Source of the DNA: Dasypus novemcinctus
Lineage: Eukaryota > Chordata > Mammalia > Cingulata > Dasypodidae
Length of the DNA: 64,000 bases
Assembly (NCBI RefSeq): GCF_030445035.2
Contig: NC_080677.1
Span: 25,617,513-25,681,512, forward strand
Direction: 5' to 3'
Part shown: positions 23,891 to 34,299 of the stretch, in pieces
Layout: each line of letters begins with the position of its first letter
Position numbering within the stretch: position 1 is the stretch's first letter
Translations under genes and position numbers: made by a program
The notes under the pieces: generated by a model
Told to the model about the DNA's origin: nothing
What the model saw: the letters and a program-made list of their open reading frames with translations, nothing else
Databases searched by the model: none

Positions 23891-24737
23891 GCTCTATTAC
23901 TTTTCTGTGCATCTTCACATTGTTCTTTATACTCTCCCAGTATCTTCTTCTTTACCTCTTTAGTCATGTTTTCTTTAAATTCTTTGAGCTGATTTAGGAG
24001 AGTTGTGTGATTTATCTTTGATAAATTGTCTTAAATCTTGTACCTCTTCAGGATATTTGGTTTGTTCCTTTGGCTGGGTCATCTCTTCCTGTTTCCTAGT
24101 ATGGCTTGTAATTTTTTGCTGATGTCTAGGCATCACGTTGGTGAATTCACTCTGATGGTCAGTTTGTCTTTATTGGTTATTTTCATGGTTCATCCTTGAT
24201 ATTTGGTTCAACTCATTCTAAGGTTTTATAATTGCCCAGCTTAAGTTATCAAAATTGGACAAAGGACTTGTTAATGGGGTCCAGAGGCAAACCTTTCCAC
24301 AGAGGTGTTTCTTTCAAGCTCTGCTTTCCTGTGTTTTGATCTAGACAGAGCCAAGCTTCAAAGTGGTCCCTGCTGGCTGAATTCACTGAAGAGAAGTCCC
24401 CCAGCTCCTCCCTTTTTCCTTGCAAAAGTTGACCGGGAGGAAGACATCTTTTCCCCTCTCAGTCAACTGCAGTGAGCCAGGGATTTTCTCTAGGTTTAAT
24501 ATCTTGGGGCTGGCACATGGTAGTCCTTCCTGGCTGCCATGGGGATTTGGTAACTCACATTTTGTTGTTGCAGGTTCTTCATCTCTATCCCTTGCACTCC
24601 TGGGAGTTCTGTAGACTCTCCTGGTCTGTTGACCCCCAGAGCAGATCCCTTGGACAGCTTTTGGCCCTTTATTGTTTTTGTGAGAGAGTTGAGCCCTTTC
24701 TGCCTATTCCAGTGCCAGCTTCCTGCAACTTCCATGC

Positions 24738-26470
24738 TGTGGTTTTAATTTGCATTTTTGATTGCTAATGAGATTAGGTTATATTTGCATTTTTAGCATG
24801 TTGTTTACCTTCTTTGAGATGTCTATTCATTTCTTTATCCATATTTCTATTGAGATGTCTCTTTCTTATTAATTTGTAGGCAGTTACTTATTTGATCTAA
24901 ATACTAATTCTTTACCAGCTATATGCATTTTTCATTTTATGGCATCTTTTCATGGTTATAAATTTTTTAATTTAGTGCATTCAAATTTATCAATATTTTC
25001 CTTTATAGTTTATGATTTTTTAAATTAAGAAATCTTGGGGAAACGGACTTTGGCCCAGTGGTCAGGGCGTCCGTCTACCATATGGGAGGTCCGCGGTTCA
25101 AACCCCGGGCCTCCTTGACCCGTGTGGAACTGGCCATGCGCAGTGCTGATGCGCGCAAGGAGTGCCCTGCCACGCAAGGGTGTCCCCCGCGTGGGGGAGC
25201 CCCAAGCGCAAGGAGTGCGCCCGTGAGGAGAGCCGCCCAGCGTGAAAAGAAAGAGCAGCCTGCCCAGGAATGGCGCCGCCCACACTTCCCGTGCCGCTGA
25301 CGACAACAGAAGCGGACAAAGAAACAAGATGCAGCAAATAGACACCAAGAACAGACAACCAGGGGAGGGGGGGAAATTAAATAAATAAATAAATCTTTAA
25401 AAAAAAAAAAAAAAAAAAGAAATCTTTCACTATCCTGAGGTCAAAAATCCATTCTCCTAGATGGTTTTCAAAAATATTTAGTTTTGCCTTTCACATTTAA
25501 GTATTTAATCGAACTGAAGTTGGTATTTTATACAGTTATAGTATGAATCTAATTTCATTTTTTCCCAACATGGTTATCCAATTGTTTCAGCAACATTTAT
25601 TGAAAAGCCTATTCTTTACACATGAATCAGCAATATTATCTCTAACAGATATCAAATGTCCATCCAGGTGTGGACATTTTCTGTGTCTGGGCACATTTTT
25701 CGTTACATTGACCTATTAGAATATTGCTGCATTAATACATGCTGTCTTATAGCTTTAAAATTCTACTTGACATCTGGTGAAAAAAGTACTTCAGCAGTGG
25801 CTATTTGGGGACCTTTCCTCTTCCATGTAAATTTTAGAATCAGATTTTCAAGTTCTATAAATATCGTTCAAAGATTTCTTTTTTATCTTTACTGTAATAG
25901 TATTAAGCTGTAGATCTTATTATAATTTACATAATCTGACTCAATAACCTGGTCTTTTCCTCCATTAATTACATTTTATGATTTTCTATAGAACGGATTT
26001 ATATCTCTTTTGTGAAATTCATTTCTATATACTTTATATTTTTATTGCTATTTAAAAATACTTTCTTCATATTAACATTTTATTTGCTAACTTCTAATTG
26101 CTAGTGAGTAGACTTAATCCACTTTTGCACAGTGATTTGGTGTCAAGCAAACTTGATAACAATTAACAATTTAAAGGTAAACTTTTTTCAATGTATGTAG
26201 ATATAATTAAGAAAAATTATAAGATAAAGAGTGTGAGTAAAGGGACTATAGGTTGTATGTCAATAGGACACACCTTAAAATCATGTAGTCCTAATGTGTT
26301 TTTTTGTGTCAAGGCTTTGATAAAAAGTTCCAATAGTTTTAGGATTATCAAGAGTCTTATTTCTTTTTAAGTTAGCTTAAAATAGTATTTTTCTAGGAAT
26401 TCAATCATATCATGGTTGTTTTCAAAGTTATTGGCATATTCAACAGGGAATTTAGCAGAAACTTATCAAG
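24738..26470 (-). mobile_element. Old L1, antisense, right arm of the nest
   Basis: The plus strand continues as reversed L1 text from ggttttaatttgcattttt (about 24742), through the ORF2 C-terminal zone, with acatttattgaaaagcc at 25588 typical of reversed ORF2. A SINE interrupts it at 25037-25416. The far border near 26470 is uncertain. All frames are broken. Confidence 0.7.
25037..25416 (+). mobile_element. DAS-type SINE, short young form
   Basis: This full-length copy has a head with ggcccagtggtcagggcg and ggttcaaacccc, a CG-rich body (gatgcgcgcaaggagtgcc), cccacacttcccgtgccgctg, and an aaataaataaataaatcttt-A tail. A perfect 10-bp target duplication aagaaatctt flanks it (25027-25036 and 25417-25426). 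It lacks the agctgacacagcaagatgac block found in longer copies. Many CpG sites are intact, a sign of recent insertion. Confidence 0.95.
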
Positions 26471-26819
26471 GTGAAAGCTGGCTTTGGCCCAGGTGACCTC
26501 TCAGCATTTCTACTTTCATGCTTCATGACAACTCAACATATCATAAAGACATTTATTGTGGTTTACTAGCATTTTCGTTCTTTCAATAACTAGAGTATTT
26601 CATGGCATATAAACTGTCATACTGTAAGAGACAGGAAGAATATGAGGTTTTTCTTTCTTAAATTAGGTCCTGAGTCTTCAAAATCTTGAGCATCACTTTA
26701 TATTCTTCAACTGGACTAATAGAAGACAGAAGTCATGATAAGGGCTTCTCTATAGCAGACAAAACCCTGGACCAGGAACAAAAAGCCTTGGCTTCTTGTT
26801 CAGCTCAGCTTCTGTTATT
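26471..26819. other. unique non-coding DNA
   Basis: There is no gene or recognisable repeat here. Confidence 0.45.
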
Positions 26820-27225
26820 TAAAAAAATTTTTTTTCTCTCCCTCCCCCCCCCCCCCCCCGAGTTGTCTGCTCTCTGTGTCCATTTGCTGTGTGTTCTTCT
26901 GTGATCACTTCTATCCTTAGCAGTGGCATGGGGAATCTGTGTTTCTTTTTGTTGCATCATCTTGTTGTGTCGGGTCTCCTTGTGTGTGGCACCATTCCTG
27001 GGCAGGCTGCACTTTCTTTCGCGCTGGGCGGTTCTTCTTACCGGGCACACTCCTTGTGCGACGCACTCCTTGCGCGTGAGGCTCTCCTATGCGGGGGACA
27101 CTCCTTGCGTGCATCAGCACTGTGCATGGGCCAGCTCCACACGGGTCAAAGAGGCCCGGTGTTTGAACCGTGGACCTCCCATATGGTAGGCGGATGCCCT
27201 AACCACTGGGCCAAGTCCGCTTCCC
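26820..27225 (-). mobile_element. DAS-type SINE, reverse, about 405 bp
   Basis: On the minus strand it has the full head (plus-strand ccaactgggccaagtccgc region and gtttgaaccgtggacctccc), the CG-rich body, the reversed gacacaacaaga zone and an A-rich tail seen as a T-rich start at 26820. A run of 17 C at 26843-26859 is the reverse of the G-rich pre-tail. The flanking repeat is imperfect, so the exact ends are uncertain. Confidence 0.9.
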
Positions 27226-27434
27226 TCTGCTCTTTTTTAAATTGCTGGGTTGCCTTGAGGAGATACTAAACTTCTTGAACCTATTGTGAAGAGCAAATAA
27301 TATCCACTTAAGTGAATAAATTTTGTATCACTCTATACAAGATATTATTTTTTTTCTGTGCACTGCTAGGCTAATCCCAATACTAACCCTTCCCTCCCAG
27401 CCTGTCTTCTACCCAAGCAATTCTGATGTACAGC

Positions 27435-27880
27435 CAGTTTGAGAACCCCAGTGCTACATTATGGCTCTCTATAACATTACATGGAGGTGAAAAGATGTAC
27501 AGGGTTCCTGTAAGGAACGAGGGAAAGGTTTTGGTAGTGGATGGTGGTAATGGTAGCACAACAATGTTAATGCAATTAACAGCAGTGAAATATATACATG
27601 TATATATGAATATGGTTAAAAGGGGAAAATGTTAGGTTGTATATATGGTGACATAGTAAAACTTTAAAAATCCATAGAACTATACTACATAGTGAACCCC
27701 AAGTTAAACCATGGACTATAGTTAATAGTACAAATATAAAAATGTGCTTTCACCAATTGTAAAAAATGTTCCACGCCAATGCAAGGGGTTAATAATAAGG
27801 TGATATATGGGAATCCTGTGTTCTATGCATGAATGTATTGCAAACCCATAACTTCTCTAATAAAGAAGAAAAAAAAAGAG
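27435..27880 (+). mobile_element. 5'-truncated L1, 3' UTR only
   Basis: The sense-strand L1 3' UTR text includes atggactatagttaatagta, aatgtgctttcaccaattgt, a tgatatatgggaatcctg block and an AATAAA at 27859-27864 with an A-rich tail. The insert at 13166-13450 is the reverse of the same family. No coding part is included. Confidence 0.75.
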
Positions 27881-28004
27881 AAAGAAAGCACTGTGGAAAT
27901 TTCATGGTTATAGAAGAGATTGGTCTAGGGGAATTCACAATTGCTTTCCCAAATACTAAGGCTTGAAACAATGAAAGGCTTACAATTTAGGGTTCTTCTA
28001 ACTT

Positions 28005-28110
28005 TTCAAAGGCCTTTCATATGACTATTTCCCTTTGATTTCCAGAACAACCCTGTAAGGGTGATGGAGACTGGTATTATTACTCCTACTTTACAGATGA
28101 GAAAATAAGA
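28005..28110 (-). repeat. MIR fragment, reverse
   Basis: A reversed MIR core is seen: ccagaacaaccctgtaagg followed by ctactttacagatgagaaaa. A likely continuation (aactgaagtcacctgatc zone) is at 28355-28440, beyond an L2-like piece. Confidence 0.75.
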
Positions 28111-28184
28111 TTTTGGGGATGTTCTGACTTTCCTTCCTAAGCCCTTTCTTTTACAGTTGAGCATCTGTCTTCTTGTACTGTAAT

Positions 28185-28320
28185 TATTTATTCTCTTGTC
28201 TGTTCCCCCCACTTAAATGAGAGCTCCTTGAGGACCAGAGCCATATTTTATTATTCTTTGTAGCCACGGTACTTAGCACATCTGACAACATAATTTGGTT
28301 GAATGAACAAAAAGGGGAAT
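28185..28320 (+). repeat. L2 3'-end fragment
   Basis: The text has aaatgagagctccttgagga, then ggtacttagcacatctgaca and tggttgaatgaac, the usual L2 3' terminus. It lies between two parts of what seems to be one reversed MIR. Confidence 0.7.
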
Positions 28321-28449
28321 AAATAAATCACCATTCAATACATATGGAAAATGAAGTGAAGGGAGGCTAAGTAAATGGCTCAGACCAGAAAGCACACTAG
28401 TAGAACTAGGATCAGAACTGAAGTCACCTGATCTATAGGCCTAAGTCTT

Positions 28450-30725
28450 TTTTTTTTTTTTTGTCTATATCACATTGTCCCCTTCATTAGCCAGGTGAGT
28501 ATTTTCTATGAAAGAATTGGGCTTTAAGTAACTGTCTGAAGACAGATTGAGCCTTGACCAGATGGAGATGCAAAGTAATTCTAAGTACCAAGTAGAGCTT
28601 ATAGAAACAACCAGAGGAGATATGGAATTTGAGGCAAATGAAATTCTTCACGGGTGAGCTTTGACAGGACAAAGGGACAGACTACCCACAGAAGATAAGG
28701 GAAAGGTGACACGAGCCAATGCCACTGTAGGATGATTATGTTCATGCAGATGATGGGAAGGGCACAAAAGTGAAGAACAAAGTCAACTAGGCATCAGAGG
28801 AGGTGATGGAATTGGAGACCAGCCTGGGAAAGAGTCCATCACTGTTACTTGGATGGAAAGGGAGGACTGGGTCCAGATGGCATAGGCTTCAGGAGTAGAG
28901 AATGTGAAGTGTGTGTGTGTAATGATTTCCTATAGACATTTTTGGACAAGTTGGAAATAAACCCTAACTTTCCTCCTCTATCCATGCCAAGTGTGTTTCA
29001 ATCTGGGGGATGTTTAGTGTATTCTTTCAGAATTACTTGTTGATTGCTTTTTTTTCATTTTTGTGAGCTGCTTAGTGTTAAAGATGAGGATTATGTACCA
29101 TAATTTCCCCCAAAGGATGAATAACTACTTTATTTTATTCCCCCCCCAAAACTTGGTAAAATAAGCTTTAGATTCCTCACTTATGACTGAGGACTTTGAG
29201 CTTTTTAATTTTCTTCCTTAAATAAGACAACAGCTCATCTAAATACAGAAAGATAATATTAATGGAGTCACTGATTATTGCAGCTCTAAATGTCATGAAG
29301 TGGCAGTTGACTTGAGCCTGGGCTTAACTGGTACCATGTCCTAAGTGAGAAGATAAAGTTCCTAGATTTCTTGTTTATACCAAAGGACTTGGTTCCAACT
29401 GTTCCTCATATTCAGAAGTTCTTTATGTTTCTTTAGGATGCCTGACATATAGTCTACAGGGGATGCCATGAGCTGCTTTCTCTAGAACTGTTACCAGATG
29501 GAACAAACATGCTGTTGCCTGTTACAGAGATTTTTGTCAAATAAATAGGTGTTGTAAGCCACTTCACTTTCACCAATCTGAGGATCCTGGAGCCAAGGAA
29601 GGGGCTGTGGCTCTCTTAAATTTGAACCTGCTGTGTGTTCTTTTGTAAAATAGACCCTTCAGCCAGTTGGGAATTGTGCTGATAGTCCATAAAGCTTTGC
29701 TTTTATCTCTAAGTGAAAAATTAATTATAAAAAAATGGAAAGTGAAAGTGCACTTAGCCCAAAGCTAAGTCAAGGCTCACACTGACATACTGGAAGAGCT
29801 CTAGACTGTTTGTAAAGGAGTTTATAACACTTCCTTACAAAATGCCTCCTCTCCCCACACTCAATCCCTGGCCCCACATACTCTTGTCTTCTACATTTTT
29901 GGTTATTTCAAACACTGAAAAAAAATTCAAAAGCACATGGACTCTTCAAAGTGTAAATTCTGTTTTCATTGTCTCTCATGGCTGTAACAAAAATGGATTT
30001 AATGAAATGCTTCAGGGCCTCTTCCATGCCCAAGCACACGGTCATATGATTTTGCAAAATTTGGAAAAGGAAGATACTTTAATCATGACTAGTAAAGATG
30101 CTGCCTCTTCTTAGTCTACCCCTTGCATTGCACATTGGAGTGACTGTGACCTTGGGGGTCTGGCTAAGGGAAAAGGGAATTGTAGATACATTTAATTTGG
30201 GTGAGTGGGATCTATTTATGTGGCTTTGTGTCAACTCTGAATATGGTTCAACTATTGCCAGCTGTTCTGCTGGAGAGGTGGATTCCAGGAATTCCACTAC
30301 CACCCACTGCTCCACCTCACTCAGTGTCAGGAGAGGAAGGTGCAGAGCAAGAGGCTAGACAGCTACGTGAACATGTTCTATGGGGCCTGGTGCCAGAAGT
30401 GTAAGCATGGTGGGAATAAAGCATGGTTTCAAAAGTACGAAATTTGATGTTCTGAACAGCAGACCATCCAACATTATAAACAGCGGATTCCACATTCATG
30501 GAAACCAAGACAAAGAGAAGTTCTTGCCTGTCATGAATATATTTGATAATTCAGAGTATACAATTAAAAACCTATCAGGCAATCACATTATTTTTGTATA
30601 ACACCTAAATAGAATCAACATAAATTATTTTAATATTACCAAGCAAATTATAATAAACATTTAAAAATTAAGCCAAGAATAACTCATTAAGATGGGAAGA
30701 CACATTTCAAATTGAAGTAATAAAT
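28450..30725. other. unique non-coding DNA
   Basis: About 2.3 kb without a gene or repeat family that I recognise. A short (tg)n is near 28909. A pair of overlapping frames of 67-86 codons at 30079-30404 has no family features. Confidence 0.55.
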
Positions 30726-30731
30726 AGGCTC

Positions 30732-31758
30732 TGTATTAGTAAGCCAAAAGGAATGCTGATGCAAAGTACCAGAAATCTACCGTTTTTTAATTTTTAAAAA
30801 AATTTATTTCTCTCCCCTTCCCCTCCCATCCCCCCCAGTTGTCTGCTCTCTGTGTCCATTTGCTGTGTGTTCTTCTGTGTCTGCTTGCATTTTTGTCAGC
30901 GGTCCCAGGAATCTGTCTCTTTTTGTTGTGTCATCTTGCTGCATCAGCTCTCCGTGTGCAACACCACTTCTGGGCAGGCTGTCCTTTTTTCACATGGGGT
31001 GGCTTTCCTTACAGGGCACACTCCATGCGTGTGGGGATCCCCTACGTGGTGGACACCCCTGCATGTCACGGCTCCTTGTGCGCATCAGCATTGTGCATGG
31101 GCCATCTCACCACACGAGTCAGGAGGCCCTGGGTTTGAACCCTGGACCTCCCATATAGTAGGCGGATGCTCTATCAGTTGAGCCAAATCCACTTCCCTCT
31201 CTTGGTTTTTATAAAGGGTATTTATTAGGGGTAGAAGCATATAGTTACAAGGTCCTAAAGATTCCAACTCTAGGTTACTTTCTTACCAAACTCTGTTGCC
31301 ACGTGTTAAAGAGCATGTTCAGCCTTCTTCTTCCCTCTTAAGGCTCTGTGGGTCCAGCTTCTTCAGATTTCAGCTGTAGGCTGGTGTAGGGCTTATCTCT
31401 ATTCCCAGGGCTCATTTCTTTCTGGGTTCAGTTGCTCAGGTCTCTGGTGTCTTCAGCTGTAAACTATCAGGTGAATGGCTCATCTGTCCCTGGGGCTGCA
31501 GGATTAGCTGTCTCTCTTACTCTGTGTATATTCTACTGTGTGCTTGATTGAGAGTCCATTATATAGTCAACCAAAGGGGCAGGGACTCAATGCTGCACAC
31601 CCTAAAAACGTGGTAACATCAAAGCCCTAATCTTGATTTAATCAAGAAAATGGAAACACTTTGAATTTAACACAATTAAAGGGTATCACACCTAGAGAAA
31701 CAGACCAGTTTACAAACATAATCAATATCTCTTTCATAAATAATATCAACCTGCCATA
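30732..31758 (-). mobile_element. Lineage-type MaLR-like LTR, copy 4, reverse, split by a SINE
   Basis: On the plus strand this begins TGTATTAGTAAGCC and ends ctgccata, with a perfect 5-bp target duplication GGCTC (30727-30731 and 31759-31763). After the SINE (30781-31197) it resumes with ggtttttataaagggtattt and follows the same order as copy 3, including gccctaatcttgatttaatc and accagtttacaaac. Without the SINE it is about 610 bp. Confidence 0.85.
30781..31197 (-). mobile_element. DAS-type SINE, reverse, inside an LTR
   Basis: The T-rich start (the reverse of the tail), ccccagttgtctgctctctg, the reversed body and head (gggtttgaaccctggacc, then ttgagccaaatccacttccc) are all seen. It interrupts the LTR between accagaaatct and the ggtttttataaa block. 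Its CpG sites are more decayed than in the short form, suggesting an older insertion. No clear target duplication remains. Confidence 0.85.
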
Positions 31759-31880
31759 GGCTCTTTGACTGCTTATTAATTCAGTTAATGAGCAGCACCA
31801 AATCATATGAGCACATTGGAAAAAATATTAAAATATCTTGCTGATTTGACATAAAAAATTGACGGATATAAAGATAACTT

Positions 31881-32350
31881 TGGGAAGTGGATATGGCTTA
31901 AGTGATAGAGCTTCCGCCTACCATATGGGAGGACCCAGGTTTGTTCCCTGGGGCCTCCTGGTGAAAAAGAAGAAGAACAAGCATGCCATGTGGCAAGCCA
32001 GTGCCTGTGTGGTGAGCCAGTGCCCATGTGAGTGCTTGCATGGTGAACCATTGCCCATGCAAGTGAGTCATGCAGCAAGATGATGATGAATCAAAGGGGG
32101 GACAAGGGGAGAGTCAAGGTGAAGCACAGCAGAAACCAGGAACTGAGGTGGCGCAATTGACAGGGAACCTCTTTCTACATCAGAGGTCTCCAGGATCGAA
32201 TCCCGGAGAATCCTAGAGGAGAGAAAATGAGAAGACAACACAGACAGAAAAACAAAAACAAAAACAGAAAAAAACCAACCAAACAAACAAAAAAACCCCA
32301 GCAGGGTGGGAGGAGGGGAAGGGGGGAAATAAATAAATCTTTAAAAAAAA
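31881..32350 (+). mobile_element. Two-headed DAS-type SINE (470 bp)
   Basis: The first head (gggaagtggatatggctta ... ggtttgttccctgg) is followed by a tandem-like cagtgcc-rich body. A second tRNA-like unit comes next (ctgaggtggcgcaattgac ... ggatcgaatcccgg at about 32143-32205), then the usual aaacaacacagac-type stretch, a G-rich piece and aaataaataaatcttt. A target duplication of 13 bp with one mismatch (ataaagataactt, 31868-31880; ataaggataactt, 32351-32363) sets the ends. The second B-box is the better match to the pol III consensus. Confidence 0.9.
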
Positions 32351-32474
32351 ATAAGGATAACTTCAATGAGGCTGAGTAAACAATTCAACAAGAATTTTCA
32401 ATTAGTCACTGCATAAGGAAACTGGAAATACCCCCCGAAATCTTACAGACCATGTTTAAAAGAAACTTGGTAGA

Positions 32475-33355
32475 TGTGATAGTTAAGTTCATGTGTCAAC
32501 TTGGCTGGGTTATGGTTCACAGTGGTTTGATGCAGCAAACACTGGCCTGAGTATTCCTGTGAGGATATTTCAGGAATTTAAATCATCGGTAAGTTGCCTG
32601 CATCTATGACTGATTACATCAACAATCAACTGAGAAGAATGCCTTCAGCAATCAGAGAAGTCTCATCCAATCTGTTGAAGGCCATAAAGGGAGAACTGAT
32701 TATTTCAGCAGCCAGAAAGAATTTCTTTTTTTTTTTTTTTTTTATTTATTTTTTATTTTAATTTCCCCCCCTCCCCTGGTTGTCTGTTCTTGGTGTCTAT
32801 TTGCTGCGTCTTGTTTCTTTGTCCGCTTCTGTTGTCGTCAGCGGCACAGGAAGTGTGGGCGGCGCCATTCCTGGGCAGGCTGCTCTTTCTTTTCACGCTG
32901 GGCGGCTTTCCTCACGGGCGCACTCCTTGTGCGTGGGGCTCCCCCACGCGGGGGCCACCCTTGCGTGGCACGGCACTCCTTGCGCGCATCAGCACTGCGC
33001 ATGGCCAGCTCCACACGGGTCAAGGAGGCCCGGGGTTTGAACCGCGGACCTCCCATATGGTAGACGGACGCCCTAACCGCTGGGCCAAAGTCCGTTTCCC
33101 CCAGAAAGAATTTCTATAGCTACTTCAGCCAGTCAGCTTCTCTCTCCCGGGGAATTCATTGAAATTTTCATTGGATTTCCCAGTGGCCTCGCCTATGAAA
33201 TTCAGACTTGCCCATCCCCACAGTTGTGTGAGCCAATTCCTATAATAAATCCCACAATATTTACACTATATATATATAATAATGTAATGTGTGTGTGTGT
33301 GTGTATATATATATCTATCCCCTGTTGGTTCGTTTCCCTGGAGAACTCTAATATA
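32475..33355 (+). mobile_element. Solo LTR (MaLR/ERVL type), split by a SINE
   Basis: The element starts TGTGATAGTTAAG with the catgtgtcaacttggctggg block and ends gagaactctaatata. A 5-bp target duplication GTAGA flanks it (32470-32474 and 33356-33360). Near the 3' end are ccaattcctataataaatcc and a (TA)n/(TG)n microsatellite at 33268-33317. This order is that of a common mammalian LTR group; I do not name the subfamily. The SINE at 32727-33100 interrupts it. Confidence 0.8.
32727..33100 (-). mobile_element. DAS-type SINE, reverse, short young form, with perfect 15-bp target duplication
   Basis: A full-length reverse copy (374 bp) lies between perfect 15-bp duplications ccagaaagaatttct (32712-32726 and 33101-33115). 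It has the short body, with no agctgacacagc block, and high CpG content. It is very like the copy at 25037-25416, base for base over most of its length. Confidence 0.95.
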
Positions 33356-33360
33356 GTAGA

Positions 33361-33847
33361 AGTTTTCCTAATTATGCCAACAATCCTAAAAAGCTTACAT
33401 GACATCACTAATGGGAGTAAAGCAGAAAGAAATGTTCATAAACTATCAGTAATAAAAAAATGTTTGAGCAACAATGCCAGAGAAAAAACTGTTAGCTTTT
33501 TATTCTTTCTATAGAAAAGGAAACAAAAAAATTGTTAATGAGTGAAGAAGTGAACAAACAGTGAATGCCAAAAACTGTAGGAAAGAAATAAAAAGGTGTG
33601 CCAAGCAGTTAACTAGTACAAATATTATGTTATTTTTATGGATTTTGTAATATTTGTGGCAACTGTCAGTTTTGTAAAATGTATAATTGTTGCATGTTTT
33701 TCTCTGATTCTAAAAAATGCTAATGCAACATGTTGTATTAGCATTTTATTCTTTTTTAAAATGTGCTCATATGCTTCAGATGCTCACAAAACCTGAATTC
33801 TGTGTGCGAAATCAGTAAGTAATGTAAATAGTAGTGAGAAAAAGTTC
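33361..33847. other. unique DNA with a palindrome
   Basis: No gene is seen. A near-perfect 34-bp palindrome is at 33714-33747. Confidence 0.6.
33714..33747. repeat. 34-bp near-perfect palindrome
   Basis: The left arm aaaatgctaatgcaaca is followed directly by the right arm tgttgtattagcatttt. They pair at 16 of 17 positions, with one G/T mismatch that a G-U pair would cover in RNA. There is no spacer. Nothing nearby shows what it might do; it may be chance, a dead hairpin RNA locus or a dimeric protein site. Confidence 0.8.
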
Positions 33848-33864
33848 ATAAAATATTGAATTTT

Positions 33865-34282
33865 GGGAAGCGGATGTGGCTCAACAGATAAGAGAGTTCG
33901 CCTACCATATAGGAGGTCCAAGGATTTGATACCCAGGGCCTCCTGGCTCGTGTGGTGAGCTGGCCCATGCACAAGTGCTGCTGCACACAAGGAGTGCCGG
34001 CCCACGCAGGGATGCCCCCGTGTAAGGGTGCCCCCCCACACAAGGAGTAGACCCAGAGCAAGGACAGCCACCACCCGTGAAACCTGAGCCCACCCAGGAA
34101 TGGTACCACACAACAGAGAGCTGACGCAGCCAGATGACGCAACAAAAAGAGACACATATCCCCAATGCTGCCTGATGAGAATACAAGCAGACAGAGAAGA
34201 ACACACAGTGAATAGACAGAGAGCAGACAATGGGGGTGGAGGTGACGGAGGGGAGAAATAAATAAATCTTTAAAAAAATAAA
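33865..34282 (+). mobile_element. DAS-type SINE, about 418-bp form
   Basis: The head gggaagcggatgtggctcaa opens it, followed by the body with caccacccgtgaaacctgag, agctgacgcagccagatgac and a tgatgagaatacaagcagac stretch, then aaataaataaatcttt. A perfect 17-bp target duplication ataaaatattgaatttt flanks it (33848-33864 and 34283-34299). Confidence 0.95.
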
Positions 34283-34299
34283 ATAAAATATTGAATTTT

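Larger units (their letters stand above)
18240..24737 (-). mobile_element. Nearly full-length LINE-1, antisense, nested in an older L1
   Basis: Minus-strand order from 24737 down to 18240: a GC-richer 5' UTR (about 23900-24737), ORF1 (about 23150-23890), ORF2 (about 19150-23100) and a 3' UTR ending in T-rich text near 18240-18300. ORF1 still shows a 157-codon open stretch (23350-23823) with the L1 RRM and C-terminal signatures NIHIIGVPEGEE, RPTPGHLFFRM and KDKERILKAA. ORF2 keeps RT pieces such as a [16 protein letters not shown]-like stretch, but both frames carry stops and shifts, so it cannot move. Without the retroposon inside it, the element is about 6.1 kb, the normal L1 size. Two short tandem duplications lie in it (21721-21766 and 23186-23235). 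Confidence 0.85.

Noticed and set aside
25040-25110. tRNA gene (pol III A and B boxes)
   Set aside because: The head belongs to a SINE: it is followed by the SINE body and tail, and similar heads recur about ten times.
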